In this document: positions 1 to 17,613 of the stretch, one piece after another
Layout of the letters: the number at the start of each line of letters is the position of its first letter
Position numbering within the stretch: position 1 is the first letter of the stretch
NCBI GenBank assembly: GCA_004335835.1
Contig: RWJK01001208.1
Coordinates: 62,001-126,000 of the forward strand
DNA from: Scenedesmus sp. ARA3
Lineage: Eukaryota > Chlorophyta > Chlorophyceae > Sphaeropleales > Scenedesmaceae
Reading direction: 5' to 3'
Length of the DNA: 64,000 nucleotides
Position numbers and translations under genes: made by a program
The notes under the pieces: generated by a model
Databases searched by the model: none
Told to the model about the DNA's origin: nothing
Seen by the model: only the letters and a program-made list of their open reading frames with translations

Positions 1-179
1 GCTGCCACAGCAGGCGACACTGTGGAAAGCATCTGAACCACCATCAAAAATCCATCACTACCCGCGGACTGCAGTACTGGATAGGCTACACCCAATCATT
101 CCCACAACACTGTACAAATCTTGACCTGCTGCAACAGCAAATGATGCCCCATGGCAGAGTGCAACAAGCCGACACTCAC

Positions 180-912
180 CGCCGTGCTCCTCGGCCATCT
201 GCTTCTTGCGCGCCTCCCCGCCACGCTTGCCGCCGATGGTGCCACCCACACTCATCTGCAGCAGCACGCAACAGTAGCCAGTGACAGCAGAAATATAGCA
301 ATCAGAGTGGCTGCCACTAAATGGACATGCCTGTTGTTGCACTGTATCGGTAGTACGAGACAGCAGATGCCCAGTAGGTAACCAACCTCTCATTGTTAAA
401 GGCACAGCTGCCAGCACTGTAGCATAGTGTAGGGCAATGCCAACGCAGAGCTGAGGCTGCTCTGCTGCTGCTGTTGCCAACAGAACGACATGTGCAGGCT
501 GCACTCCGGGAGTGCACAGGCAGCAGCGGCGTTGCCTGCTGGCTAGCTTTCATCTTAATTCTGCCACTGTGCAAGACAATGCAGCTGTTGCAGCTGCTGC
601 TTTGATTGCTGTACGTGTGAATGCATTTATAGGCTCACCTTCTCATCACTGTCCAGCTCATCAAAGTTCTTGTCAAACTTCTGCGGAGGCAGTGTGGGAC
701 AGCAGAGGAGGTGTAATGCAGCGTTGGTAAAGATCCTTAAGTGAGGCTCAAGACTGCCCTATTTGGCTGCACCAGGTTGATGCCTTGTCAAGTGTGTTGA
801 CGCATGCGCATGTTGTCCATACCTCCATTGCATGGCAAATGCCTGCTGCACAGTGGCACCTGCATGTGTAGTCTGCAATTAAAACAGCCTGCTTTGTGCA
901 CTAGTCGTGCAT

Positions 913-957
<45 letters not shown>

Positions 958-1050
958 TACACTGGTGTATTCACGCGTGCATTTTGATCATACCAAACTA
1001 ACCTCCTGAGCGATCTCGTTCCTCATCTGGGTGCGGTCCTCCTCTGCCAT
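180..1050 (-). CDS. LEA group-1 / Em-like hydrophilic stress protein (5' part, three exons)
   Basis: Exons on the minus strand: 1003-1050 (start, MAEEDRTQMRNEIAQE), 639-680 (KFDKNFDELDSDEK) and 180-255 (MSVGGTIGGKRGGEAR, then KKQMAEEHG). Donors are gttagt, gtgagc and gtgagt; phases 0, 0 and 1 join cleanly. The GG-T-GG-K-x-GGEAR-KKQM-EE pattern matches the repeated 20-residue motif of Em/LEA_5 proteins, which protect cells during water loss. These are small, very hydrophilic and charged, as here. Further motif exons should lie beyond the left edge, so the gene is incomplete. Intron 1 holds a (GA)n run. The family call rests on the motif alone; a con-10-like stress protein is the main alternative. 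Confidence 0.6.
918..953. repeat. (GA)n microsatellite
   Basis: About 18 AG dinucleotides in a row, inside the first intron of the LEA-like gene. It produces a spurious Arg-Glu open frame. Confidence 0.95.
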
Positions 1051-2714
1051 TTTGCTTGTGAGTATGGGGTAGCTGCAAAGAAGCTGTTTGCACTGTTTTT
1101 GTTTGCGTGTCGAGCCTGATACTGTGCGATCGCGCTCGTGTAACTTGTTTCCTTATATATTTGCATGGCGATCGGCGTATCCAGGTCTTGTGGCCCAAAT
1201 CAACCCGACGTCACCGATGGTCAGTCAACGTCATGCAGGCGTCCCAGGACACCTGATCATTGCCATCTGAGGGCATTAAATTCCTTGAAGGTTTCTTACT
1301 GTTATGCTGTTGATCATAAAAGGTTGCATTGACTTGCTATACTCTATAGGGTGTGCCTGCTGCAATCGCCAGGCATGCTGTCACCACACGACCTACATGA
1401 ACTCCGTTCGACCCTTCACCTCACAGAAACATCAACATTCAATCACATTAAACCTATATATCACATCGAATACACCAAAGGGCTGTTTCACGGCACCCTA
1501 ATGTCGAGCGACCCAGTAGTCGCAGCACGAAAACATTGGACTTGGAACTGCCATGCAAACAACCCACCACTGACATACAACGGCAAGACCAACCACAAAT
1601 CTAGGTCATGCAGCTATATGAAGAAAGTTGCCGATTGCATTGCATTCAGCTATGCCGACAGCAGAGAAACGTTCAAACTGCACAAAATGCAAGCCCAGAA
1701 TTTGGTAAATGAATGATCAGCCACAAGTCCTACAGCTATGCTCCCTTATGCCATGTAGCGTGAAACTTGCAAGCAGATCAGAGTGTGCAAAGCACAGAGC
1801 ATATGCACATGCAGCAATCCTAGCACTGCTGTGGCCCCTCTGCAGTAGCTTTTCTAGCTTTCCGCAGTAACAGAAAGCGCCTGTCAACTGCATGCCCTGC
1901 AGCTGCTGCCTCTAGGGATCCAAAGCAAAGTGACACACTTAGAATTCATGCAAGCCATCAAGCCATCCATGGCTGATGGCATGTTGAGGTACAGCCTGTA
2001 GCAGCAGCTGTTGCAGCCTTCACTTGCACAGCTGCTTCCTGCAGTGCTGACTGCTGTACCGATTCCGTACTATGTGTGCAGCTGCTTGGCACAGCAGCTA
2101 CTGTACAAAGCGTAGACAGCAAGTACCTGAAACAAGCACATCCAGACTCGCTGCAACCCACTTTGCTTGCTAGCAAATGCAGCATTGAGCAACCGTATAC
2201 ATGCAACAGCAGCCACATTTTGCGGCTGCTTTCTTCTGCATCATTCTCCTGCACAATCTCTACCATGCACAACCCAAATCCACGTCACCATGCCAAGGCA
2301 TGCGGATTGCATACCCCAAAACAGTGCGGCGCTGCTGCACAGATGCTGCTGCTGGCTGCTGCAGCCTAACCAGCAGCTTCAACCCTATGCCCTATGAAAG
2401 AGGCTCAGCGCCATGTCCCTGCGTCTTCCGCGGCTGCCGGTGCTGCCCGATCAAGCAGACAGTTGAGCATCTGCCCAGCTTTGGCTCGCCCGCGTTAACC
2501 TGTTTCAGTGTTGGTGCACATGCTGCTGCTCATGCTAGATGCCTGCTGTCGTTGCTGCGCAAGCAGCATTGCACCTCACACCATTGGCTATCCAGCCCAG
2601 GGCATCCAATCACTTACACAAGCTCTTGGTGCGTCCAGCTTTGCTTGGTAGACGCATGCCGCCTGCTGCCGCAAATGCTGCAGCTGCTGCTGCTGCTGCC
2701 GCCAGGTCGCATCC
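1051..2714. other. Intergenic; no gene recognised
   Basis: Lies between the divergently placed start of the LEA-like gene and the 3' end of the SnRK1 gene. The longest open frame (1351-1716, plus) has no recognisable motif or splice context. A TGTAA on the minus strand (2614-2618), about 100 bases past the SnRK1 stop, fits the poly(A) signal common in chlorophyte genes. Confidence 0.5.
2614..2618 (-). promoter_or_regulatory. Possible TGTAA poly(A) signal of the SnRK1 gene
   Basis: TGTAA on the sense strand about 100 bases after the stop codon. This pentamer is the usual polyadenylation signal in green algae. The match is short, so chance is possible. Confidence 0.35.
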
Positions 2715-8247
<5,533 letters not shown>

Positions 8248-8868
8248 GCTTCCTAGTGCTGTGGTAAGCCTGGCTAGGCTAAGTCTGCCTGCTCATGGCC
8301 TCACAGGGCCGGCAGCAGGAACAGACCAGGTGCTGCTGCTGGATGTGCCGAGATGTGCAGGCAGCGCCCAACCTTCAGTTCGAGAAGATTGAAGTTATCG
8401 TAACAATACTTCTAGCTGTTTGTAAGAGCGACCAAGGCGACAAGAAGCATGACCACGACAGAGGGCCGACTGCTGCGATCGATCTGTGCGGTTTCACTCC
8501 AAAATAGTGGATCAGAAACCCAAAAATACAGCTGACAGCAGCAAGCTTGAGCTGTGCGCCCGTACTGTTGCTGCCGCGTCAGCCTGGTTTGAGGGTGAGG
8601 ACAACCACAACGTCCAAATCAGAACAAAACCATTCTCTTACGAAATATTTCACAGCTTTTACTGGCTTATGACGTCAATGAGCCTGTTCCACTGCCAGTC
8701 ACGTTTTCAGGTTGACAAGAGTGGGGTGCACATGTTTTCTGCAGCCTTGCCGCAATGAAGATGCAGCATGATTTTCGTCTTAAGTTGGTGCTAGGATACA
8801 GCCTCACATACAGGCTGAACCTGTAAAACCTTCGTACCCAGTACAGGCTGTACCTGCACAAGCAGACA

Positions 8869-8888
8869 TGCTATGTTTAAACATAGCA
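8869..8888. repeat. Perfect 20-bp palindrome
   Basis: The sequence tgctatgtttaaacatagca equals its own reverse complement, with a central tttaaa. It lies in intergenic DNA about 620 bp upstream of the SnRK1 start. Confidence 0.9.
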
Positions 8889-9049
8889 AAATTTTGCAGC
8901 ACCTGGAAATGGCTGGAGTGCAAGGATACGAGCACGGTTCGTAACGCGGAATCAAATGCCCATAAGCTATCATTTCGTCACGTTTACATCATTGTCATAC
9001 CGAGAATCAGCAACCCCCACAGGCCTACCTGTTGCTTTGATGTCAACAA

Positions 9050-9580
9050 GTGATCCATCTGCATTGCACTGGGTGTTGCAGACCTACAACTGCATGTGCA
9101 CTTTATCTGACACCGTCATCATTTTGCTATCGGTTCTGGTAACGCTGATGCCTTTTGCTTTTTCCAGTATCCAGCCTGTCAGATCAGTCAAAGACCTAGA
9201 CCGTTCCAGCGTAACCACCGACCAAGATGATGCGTTGTGCCCTTGGTTTCGATGCAATCCGGTTCGTTGGCATACAAAAGAGAGCATTGAAACCGCTCAG
9301 GCAGGTCGATAGTATTCCTGAGCGCTGCAACAGGTCCATAGGTGTTGGCCGCAGCAGCTATCAAGGATCGGTCAGCTGTTCCAAGTCTCTTTGGTCTCGT
9401 TGAACGCATTTCCAGTTCATATGCTGTCGGTATAAGCACAGCAGTAGGAACGGGCGGATTGCCGAGGTAAATGGCCTGGTGGAAAACGTTTTGCGAGCAG
9501 GTGAGAGCGAAAACGTTGTATGAGTACAGTTTAGTGTCCTCGATTGAGACAGTACTGGCGCTGCATGCTCTGCCTTGCAC
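9050..9580 (-). pseudogene. Possible decayed coding sequence, unknown family
   Basis: The minus strand has a 130-residue open frame (9188-9580) with balanced composition unlike the repeat-driven frames elsewhere; it includes AVLIPTAYELEMRSTRPKR. A second frame (9084-9287) continues with LTDLTGWILEKAKG. After an in-frame TAG there is VCNTQCNADGSLVDIKATG and ADSRYDNDVNVTK. Reading through needs a frame change near 9220 and passage of one stop. I see no good splice sites to explain either, so decay is the simplest reading. I do not recognise the family. A coincidence of open frames cannot be excluded. Confidence 0.3.
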
Positions 9581-9757
9581 CTGCGTGGCACCTGCAACTC
9601 ACACTTGCTTGTCCGGTCGTGGGGCTGAATCAACTCCGGCGATCTCTGCTCAACTAAACCGTTGAATCCTTTTACATTGTGTCCAAGGGCCTACCCTGAT
9701 TCAACCGGCAGCAGCATGACGTAGTCCGCTGCTGCATCACTGCTCCATGCACTGCAG

Positions 9758-10942
9758 GCTGGCGAGGCATGGCATCAGCTGATGTACTCTGTGGAGCTGG
9801 CATGCTCTGGCGCTGATGACTTGCCTTGGCTTGACACCCTCAACTTCATGTGGGATAGCCTGCCTGATGCGGACAAGGTGCGAACAGCTGCTGACTCAGC
9901 TGGGGCATCATGTGCAACACAGCAACAGGAGCAGGACGAAAGAGTACTGCTGAAATGCTGATAAGCTCTGCTATCGTCACCTGTGGGTGCAGCAACAGCA
10001 TGGCATGCAACCCGCCCGCTTGTCGCGTACAGAGCAGGTGGCCGTGGGCTCTCTTCCTGGTGCAGTACCTTGCCTGTCTCACACCAAGCACGGCGCTGCA
10101 GTGCACACCACAGCGTGCATTCTCTGCTCCCTCACACATCCTCTCACAAATCACCTGTACTTGCGCATTGTGCAGCTCACTGCAGCAGAGCGGCGGCGCC
10201 TGGCACAAAGCGCCAAGCAGACCGTGCGCGACAGTGTCAGCCAGCTGTACGAGCATCAGCTTTCACACAAGGCCAACATCCACAAGCGCCAAGCAGCGGC
10301 AACTGCGCAAGTTGCGGATCGCCTGCAGAAGCTGGCAGATGCGCGGCAGCGGCACATGGAGCAGCTCTGCACGCAGTCGAGGCAGCAGAGCATGCAGCTG
10401 CCTTCGATTGCTGAGTTGGAGCAGATTGAGGGGCTTGTAGGTGGGCAGCAGCTGCTGCTGGAACAGGGTGGGGGCCAACCCTGGCCACTGCTGCAGCAGC
10501 GGCGTGCTGTGAGTGGCCAGTTTCAGATCAAGTGGCAGCAGCAGCAGCAGCAGCAGCAGGCGGGTAAGAGGGCAGCGGCAGCTGGGAACCAGGCAGAGCA
10601 GCGAGGTGTGCGTGGCTCGGCGCGGAGCAGCAGCATTGCCAGCAGCAGCAGGCTTGAGCGGGTGTTGTCAGGGGATGAGCAGGCGATGGAGAATCCTGCA
10701 GCAGCAGTGTCTGGCAGCATTGATGTCGTGATCCACATTCCTGCTGAAGGTTCCAGCAACAGCAGCGGTAGCGAGGTAGAGCCAGCAGTGCAGCAGCAGC
10801 AGCGTGTGCCTCAGCTGCAGTGCATTGTGACAGGGCTTGACAGCAGCACGGATGAGTTGCAGCAGCCGCTGCTGATGCCTGTTGTGGAGTCCCCGTTCGC
10901 TGCCCCGCAACATCAGCTGCAGCAAGGCCGCTGGGACATAGC

Positions 10943-10986
<44 letters not shown>

Positions 10987-11645
10987 TGCAAGCCCTGCAG
11001 GAGAGCCAGTACCAGCCGCCCACTGTGCTGCTGTTAGCAGCTGCAAAGCTACAAGAGCAGCAGCTGCAACAAGAGGGGCTCGGCTTGGTCAGACGAAGCA
11101 GCAGCAGCCAAGCTACTGCTAGTGCTGGGCTGTCTACTCTGGACGTTGACAGTGCAAAGCTGCTGCAGCAGGGCTATCCAGCAGCAGCACCAGCAGGGGA
11201 TCAGGACTGTGTGCAGCGTTCTGGGTCGCAGCTGCTGCTGCAGCGGTTTTTGGACGGCAGCAATGCTGCTGCAGTGGAAGGCTCAGCAGCAACAGCAGCA
11301 GCGGCAGCGGCAGCGGCTGCAGGCTGTGTGGGTGTGCAATTGTGCGCAGCAGAGGGTGCTCGTCAGCAGCAGCAGCAGCACTCGGATGATTGTCAGCAGC
11401 TGCAGCAGGAGCAGCAGCAGTGCTGTGGCCTGATGGCTGCAGAGTCTGAGCCTTCTAGCGAGTGTGCTACAGCAACTAGCAGCACTGCAGATCAGCACAG
11501 CAGCTGCTGTGGCGGCTGTCTGTCGGACAGTACGTACGAGGTGCCAGCCTCTGCAGCTGCTGCTGGTCTGGCTGTATCAAAGCTGGGAGGAGCAGCCGGG
11601 GTAGCTGCAGCAGATGTCACTGCACAGAATGACATGCTCGTGTAG
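9758..11645 (+). CDS. Unknown Gln/Ala/Ser-rich protein (3' part, two exons)
   Basis: Exon 9758-9877 (AGEAWHQLMYSVELACSGAD and onward, ending PDADK) joins in phase 0 to exon 10176-11645 (LTAAERRRLAQSAKQTVRDS onward). Acceptors are actgcag and tgtgcag, and the donor is gtgcga. Residues about 41-115 are charged and probably helical, with AQVADRLQKLADARQRHMEQ. The rest is low complexity: many Gln and Ala runs, with acidic Ser-rich stretches and a run of about 14 Gln near 10945. There is no recognisable domain. The 5' end is unresolved because an in-frame stop lies just upstream of the first acceptor, so at least one upstream exon is missing. Antisense and shifted frames over the second exon are repeat artefacts. 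Confidence 0.5.
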
Positions 11646-14242
11646 TTCGGAACACAATGGTGCGCTCAACAGCAGCTGCAAGCGTCAACAGCATAATTTG
11701 CTGTCTGACTTCTAGCCTTGCTACCCTTTCGATGTCTATGTGGGGGCTTGAGCACCAAACAAGAATAGCTGCACGGAGTATGGAGTTTGGTGTGGGGGTG
11801 GGTTCTTCTGAAGTTCACAATGGGCTGCACTGTCCCTCAGCATGCAGTTGGCTTTTCATACTCTCCACATCCCTGCATTGCTGCCATGCCAGTTGAGTGC
11901 TTTTGCCAGTCCACGCTTGAACGCTGCTTGAACGCTTAGGGCTGCTGTGTCAACCGGAGCTCATTTGTGTGCAAGCAACTGCCAGGGCTTTAACACTTTC
12001 CTGACTGGTGCAAAGTGTACCTGTCCATTTGTCTGGAGTCTCAGCATCCAGATTTGTTTGGGTGCCTCACTTGCTGAGCTGTGAACCGCTAGTATCATCG
12101 CACCTATCGAAGTGTGCTGCAGTGTTGGACGGGTCTTGATTGCAGTGTGTTCATGTGGCATTGTGGTGCAACCGGCAGCTCTATCAATAGTACCACTAGT
12201 GGCAGTGTTTGCATTGAAGTCGAGCAATGCATCGAGGCAGGCTGACCTGCTCCTAAGTGTTGTTGTAGCCTGCACCTGGTTGTGCTTTGTTTCACTGCTT
12301 TTGAAGTTGCCTCTTTGTACATCGCCACAAGGCAAGGCAGTAAGAGCAGCAGCCTCGCATGTCACCAGGGCACCAGGGCTTCCCATGCTGCAAAGCATGT
12401 TGCCAGCAGCGTGGCTTCAGAGCATGTGAGGCTGTCACTTCAGCAGTCGCGTGGGCACATATCCAAAGTTGGGCAGCTACTGCTGTTCTAATGTGTACTT
12501 TAAACTGTGCTTCAAGTTCAACTTCGTTGAGTGCAGTGTGTGCATCGATACTGGCGTGAGTTGATTGCTGTCATGCAGGGCAGTGCCCGCACCCTACAGT
12601 TGCGTTGCTGTGCAGGCAGTATTTTCTCGTTGTGGAGAAGGTATTGAAATAGTGCAGCTGCAATGAACCCCTTTGTACACCTTATACGAGGAGGTGTGTG
12701 TTTGCAACTACAGCAGATATGACGAGTCAAGGGCTACCACGCCTGTGCTGGTGCTCTGCTTTGACTGCTGGTGTGTGTTCAGATTTGCAATGGGGGCGCT
12801 TCTCATCACCATCAAAATTGAGTCTCGGGAGGCCTGATGGCTGAAATGTAATAGTAATGACTGAGATAACTTGCCTTCCCTTTGCACAGTTTGTGGTGTT
12901 GCCCACCAGCCAGCACCGCTGTGACAGTCTCACAATTACTGTAACAGTCTCACAGATACACACAACTGCAACCTGCGCAAACAAATGTTACTTGCCCTGA
13001 CTCCCAGTAACAGCAGCAGATCACATGTTACATCACGGGAACAATGCCCGTTCCTGAGCCATGACAGGCTCATCCAGCAACCATACGTTCCATCAACCTT
13101 CGCCCCACAGAATGGCCAGTGACTCCAGCGTGGTGACAAGCTACGCAAGCACCCCTGTAATATAGAGATTACACATAAAACCACACAAGCAGATCTTTCT
13201 GCTCACACCAGGACACACAGCAGGCTCCCACAGCAGGCTCCCACAGAGACCAGGGCCCGAGTGTGCTGCCGGGCGGGCCGGCTAGTTGTCAGGGTGGGGC
13301 AGAGGGAAGCTTGCTGAGGCAGCCAGGCACGTCCGGTTGACCAACCACAACCGGGGCAGTTGCACTGGGTTGCTGGCACCATTTCCCCAGCCCTCCACAC
13401 CACACATCCAAGCTTGCTTGCGGGGTGTACATGCAATGCTGCATGAAGCATCAAACGTGTTTGTTAGTGACAAGATGATCAGTATGTCGTATGACGGCAG
13501 CATAAAAGCACACATGGGACAAGGTATGCACAGCACACGCAGAAGCGAGGTGTGTGACAGTCAACCACTGGTGTACCCACCTTGCTGTGGTTGTTGCTGG
13601 TTGCCGTAGCCAACGTCGCGGCTGCGGCATGATACACGGCAGCAGGAGAAAGCGTGCATTAGGATTGGTTGTAGTGCAGCACCGAGGTGATGAGCAAACT
13701 AAAAACAAACGAAGCCCATACACTGCACATCCACTTTGTTTGGGAGTATGCATGCAAGCAGCACAAGGCAGCCTGAAAGGCACATGGGGCAGGGCATGAC
13801 ACAACAATGCACATGCGCAAGCGCAGTGCCTGTCAATGAGCAACTGTTGTACCCACCTTGCTAGTATTGCTGGTGACTGTTGCTGTTGCTGGTGTTAAGT
13901 CTGTGCTGTCCCCAATGTCCAGCTTGTTGTGATTGAGGGTGTCAAACAAGTAGAAGCCTCGGCGCAAAGGGCAGTCGGCACAATACACGGCAGCAGGATG
14001 AGTGCAGGCAGTAGGTTTTTGTTGTAACGAAGCAGCGAGGTGAAAATCCTTGTTTGTTGTGTGGTTGGGCATGGATGCAATCAGCATCCAAGCAGCATGG
14101 GAGCACACATAGACACAACATACACAAGCAGCTCAAGCAAGTTGCCACCATTGCGCCTACCTTGATGTTGTTGCTGTGACAGCTGTTGCTGGTGGCTGCT
14201 TGTGATGTTGCTGATGCCACTACTGCTGGCTCTGCCTGCGCC
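11646..14242. other. Intergenic; degenerate tandem repeats near the right end
   Basis: No coding pattern was found on either strand. From about 13540 to 14230 there are diverged tandem units of roughly 0.3 kb. Each carries a version of a (t)acccaccttg / gttgttgctggt block followed by an acacggcagcagga block. They lie just past the stop of the membrane-protein gene. Confidence 0.5.
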
Positions 14243-15656
14243 TTAGCACTCCAACACTGCTGCCTGCCGCCGGCTTGCCTCAAACTGGGCGCTGATCGCC
14301 TTGACCCTGGCGCTTGTGCTGATCATGCTGAGCTGCTCCTGCAGGGTGTCGATCTTGGAGGTGAGGGTGGTGACCTTCCAGGTCAGGGTTGCAATGGTTG
14401 CTGCCTGGCTGGCATCCGTGGAGGCGCTGTTGTTGTCCTGCAGCTGTATGATGAGCTGCAGTGGCTGCTCGCGGCTTGGGGTTGAGTTGTCGCTGCGAGA
14501 GCAGGAACCGGGAAACAGGCAGCAGCGAGTGGGTCAGCCACAACACAGCCCAAGGGCCAGCTGGTGACAGCTGATGCACAGGTGGTTTGGCAGCACGCAG
14601 CACCTCTGTGCCATGCATAGCTACTGTCGCTCCCTGGCAGGCAGGTGATGCACAGTGCAAGCCACACAGGCAAGGCCTCTCACCTGCTTGTCAACGCCTT
14701 GTCACTGCTGCTGCGCACGCCAGGCATGCCAGCGAACAGGGAGGGAGGGGCCCTGGGCATGCAAAGCACTGCGCGCTGCGGGCCTGCGCTGTTGTTGGGC
14801 TGCTGCTTGGGCATGTCAGGGCAGGCGGGGGCCTTGGTGCTGACGTACACAGTGCTGTCAGCAGGCACACTGCAAGGTAGCAGCACAGTTGCAGGCAACA
14901 GGCAACACGCCATTCACGTGGTGTGAGAAACAGCAGCAAAGATGGCAAAGCTTGCAGCTGGAGGTGTGCAGTGTGCACAGCTGCGCATGCGCCAGGCGGT
15001 GGAGTCGATGTTGTAATGTGTAGCATTGCATATCGTGTTGTTGTATTGCTGCAGCACCCACTGGCCGAAAGCAAGTGGATGGCAGCTGATGTGAGCAGGG
15101 AAGCAGCAGTAGCTGGTGTGACGAACAAATGGGCTGTTGCATTTGCTTTTTGCAGGATGTTTTGTTGCACTATTTGCAGCCATTGCTGGTTCCCTGACAC
15201 AAAAGGAAGCCATGCAGTGCTGCAGCTGCTATCTAGCTAGCCTGGTGCACACCTGCTGCTGCTTTGCATGGCGCTGGAGCTGCAGGTGTAGCTGCAGTTG
15301 GCAAGGCGCTGGTATGTGTTGCGGGTGCTGCTCTTGGGCTGCCATGTGACCGGCAGGCAGCTGCTGTTTCCACATGCCCTGCGGGAAAGGAACAGCGACA
15401 CGAGCTTGGCGCAAGCGATGAGCATTGCTGCAACCATGAGGATGAGCGCCCAAAGGCCACTCAGAAAGCCTGATACAGGCTCAGGAACCCAGCCAGCATG
15501 GATGGATAGGGAGGGAGCGACAGCAGTGGCGCCCAGGCACAAGGCAAGGACAAAGAGGAGGCATGCATAAGCCATGAAGGCAGAACCAGAGGTCACAGCG
15601 CCCCTCCGGCGGAAGAAGTTGCGCTTCTTTGCAGCAGAGGAAAGTGGGCAGAACAT
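14243..15656 (-). CDS. Unknown membrane protein, two N-terminal TM helices and C-terminal coiled coil
   Basis: Four exons: 15253-15656, 14918-15085, 14684-14869, 14243-14492, giving 335 residues with matching phases (2, 2, 2). The N-terminus is basic (AAKKRNFFRRRG), followed by hydrophobic spans near residues 27-47 (AYACLLFVLALCLGATAVA) and 63-88 (SGLWALILMVAAMLIACAKL). The middle is Cys-, Asn- and Ser-rich with possible N-glycosylation sites (NNT, NAT). The tail is a heptad-like coiled coil (VTTLTSKIDTLQEQLSMIST). An upstream in-frame Met at 15770 would add 38 residues; I chose MFCPLSS because it directly precedes the basic and TM region. I do not recognise the family. The coiled coil suggests oligomerisation; that is inference. 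Confidence 0.6.
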
Positions 15657-17613
15657 TTTGCTTTTGGTTGGTTGGTTGATAGCTTTGGTGTACACGGGGT
15701 TGTGTAAGGTACCTACTAAAACATGAACATGCACCTTACATTGCAACTTGCCTGGAAGTCCAGCAGGCATAGCCTAGCCACCAGCATAACATGCTGCCAC
15801 GTCATGGTTGTGATGCAAGGTTGGTGTGCGCAGGCAGCCCTGCGCCCCTGGCATAAGGCCTACATGGTTGCCGTGAACACACTGCAGCTGTGTATGCAGC
15901 TCCCAGGTGGTCCTGTGCAGCGCAAACTGAAGGCAGAGGCTGCTGCTGACAGTTGACTATTTCGGAAGCAGAAAGCAGTGCCTCAATGTCTGCCGCGCCA
16001 ATCGATTGTGTTTTGCTTCTCGCAGGCGTAGAATGCGTCCATGCAGGGTTGTGCATTTTGGCGGGAGCAGCCCTTTTCCCGCTTGCACAAAGAAGACTTG
16101 CAGCCACAACGCTATAACACTCAATTTAACGTTGAATGCAATGCTTCGTTATCTTCATTAATATATCAGTGCGAAACGACTTGCAGCCCTGCCTGGAGTG
16201 CCGAGCATCGGATGTTTCACTCGACAGTGTCACATGTCACATGACAGGCAGTAGCTGTGCCCAACGCGATAAAATAGCATTGCGACGAAACCATCACAAG
16301 TAATGCCGATTGTTGGCGTCCTGAGGCGGTCGTTGTACTGCTGAGATAGATGTACTTGCACCGCAGTACATGTACTGCTGCAGCATGCTGCACAGCAGCT
16401 CAGCTGACGACGTGACGGAAGGCATTGAAACAGGCCAATCTGGCTGAGCAGGCTGCTGCACCACGCTCGCAGGGTGGCATCATGTTTCCAGCATTACTGC
16501 AACAGAGTTGCGTTCCCTGATGTTCATACGCCAGATTGGCCTGTTTCAATGCCTTCCCGGAAGGAACGTGACGGCGTCACGTCGTCTGTCTGTGACATGA
16601 GTGCACCACGCTACTAGGTACGCAGCCGCTGCGGCGTGCGTATGCAGGGCCATGTGTTCATGTTGAAGCCAGCAGCACCCAGCAACGCCACATCCATGCA
16701 TTCTAAAAAATATTCTACGGGTTCACCAATGGTCCTGATCGCCAGTGGCCATGGTATGGAAGCAGGAGCAATGCTTCATTCCGCCTGAGTCACAATGTGT
16801 TTCAAGGCTGCTCAGGCATCAACCTTGCTCGGCTGACTCAAAGGTGGTCTCGTGCCCTACATGATTGTAGTAACACCATCCTAAAACTGTCATATTACCA
16901 TCCACCCCGCCACATCACAAGCCACGACACACCAACACGTGCCATCCTTTGGCACAGCCACTGGACAACCGACCCTGCTTCTTACCACATCATAAGTGAT
17001 TTTCACAGCTGTTCAGAATAGCCCAGCACTGCCTAGCTGGCCTTGCTGTTCCAGCACTTGGGCAGGGGCACCAGCAGGTTTGTGCGCGCCGCATCATGCA
17101 CTATGATTGTCCTGGTGCTCCTGTGTGGTGCCCAGGCGTGTTTATTGGAATAGTGTAGCTGCAGTAGGCGATCCAGTGCTATAACTTGCTCAGTTGGAGG
17201 TCATGGGAAGTGCGGCAGTGCTGGCAAAGGATTGTGGGATGCTGGATGCTGGCCATTCCTTGTTGTGCCAGTACAGTTGTACTGGCCCATGCTCCCTGGA
17301 GTGACAAGAGCCTTTGACAGCCTCACTTGCAAGAGGCGTTTGGTAACCAATTGTTGAGGATCGAGGCAGTCACGTGTGTTGCTTACCTGCGTCACTGACG
17401 CGGTTGCAGCTCTGTCACCCTTCAGATACTCTGGCTGATGTGACTTGCCACCATGTATCTACCAAGCAACTGCCGTCAACCTCGACGTAAATCGACCATA
17501 ACACTGCTTTCGACGTGTTCAAGTGCATGCTCGGTCTCCTCAGGCGACTAGGTTTTGCAGCCTGGCAATGTCGATCTTTGCGTAGAGTAAGAAAGCTAAG
17601 ATTAGCCTGAGCA
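15657..17613. other. Intergenic; contains an inverted-repeat element
   Basis: Divergent promoter region between the minus-strand membrane protein and the plus-strand transporter. Apart from the inverted repeat at 16407-16585 I see no gene; open frames are short and lack coding character. Confidence 0.5.
16407..16585. repeat. Inverted repeat (foldback element), arms about 38 bp
   Basis: The left arm 16407-16444 (acgacgtgacggaaggcatt, then gaaacaggccaatctggc) is repeated in inverse orientation at 16530-16585. The right arm carries an extra block of roughly 18 bases between its two matching halves. The loop is about 85 bases. No terminal direct repeats or ORF were seen. It could be a MITE-like foldback, a small-RNA precursor or a relic. 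Confidence 0.85.

Larger units (their letters stand above)
8248..9757. other. Intergenic; no intact gene recognised
   Basis: Contains the upstream flank of the SnRK1 gene, a perfect 20-bp palindrome (8869-8888) and the possible decayed coding sequence listed separately. Any 5' exons of the plus-strand Gln-rich gene would also lie here but could not be placed. Confidence 0.4.

Noticed and set aside
1351..1716. 121-residue plus-strand frame
   Set aside because: No motif, no splice signals and no neighbour context; probably chance.
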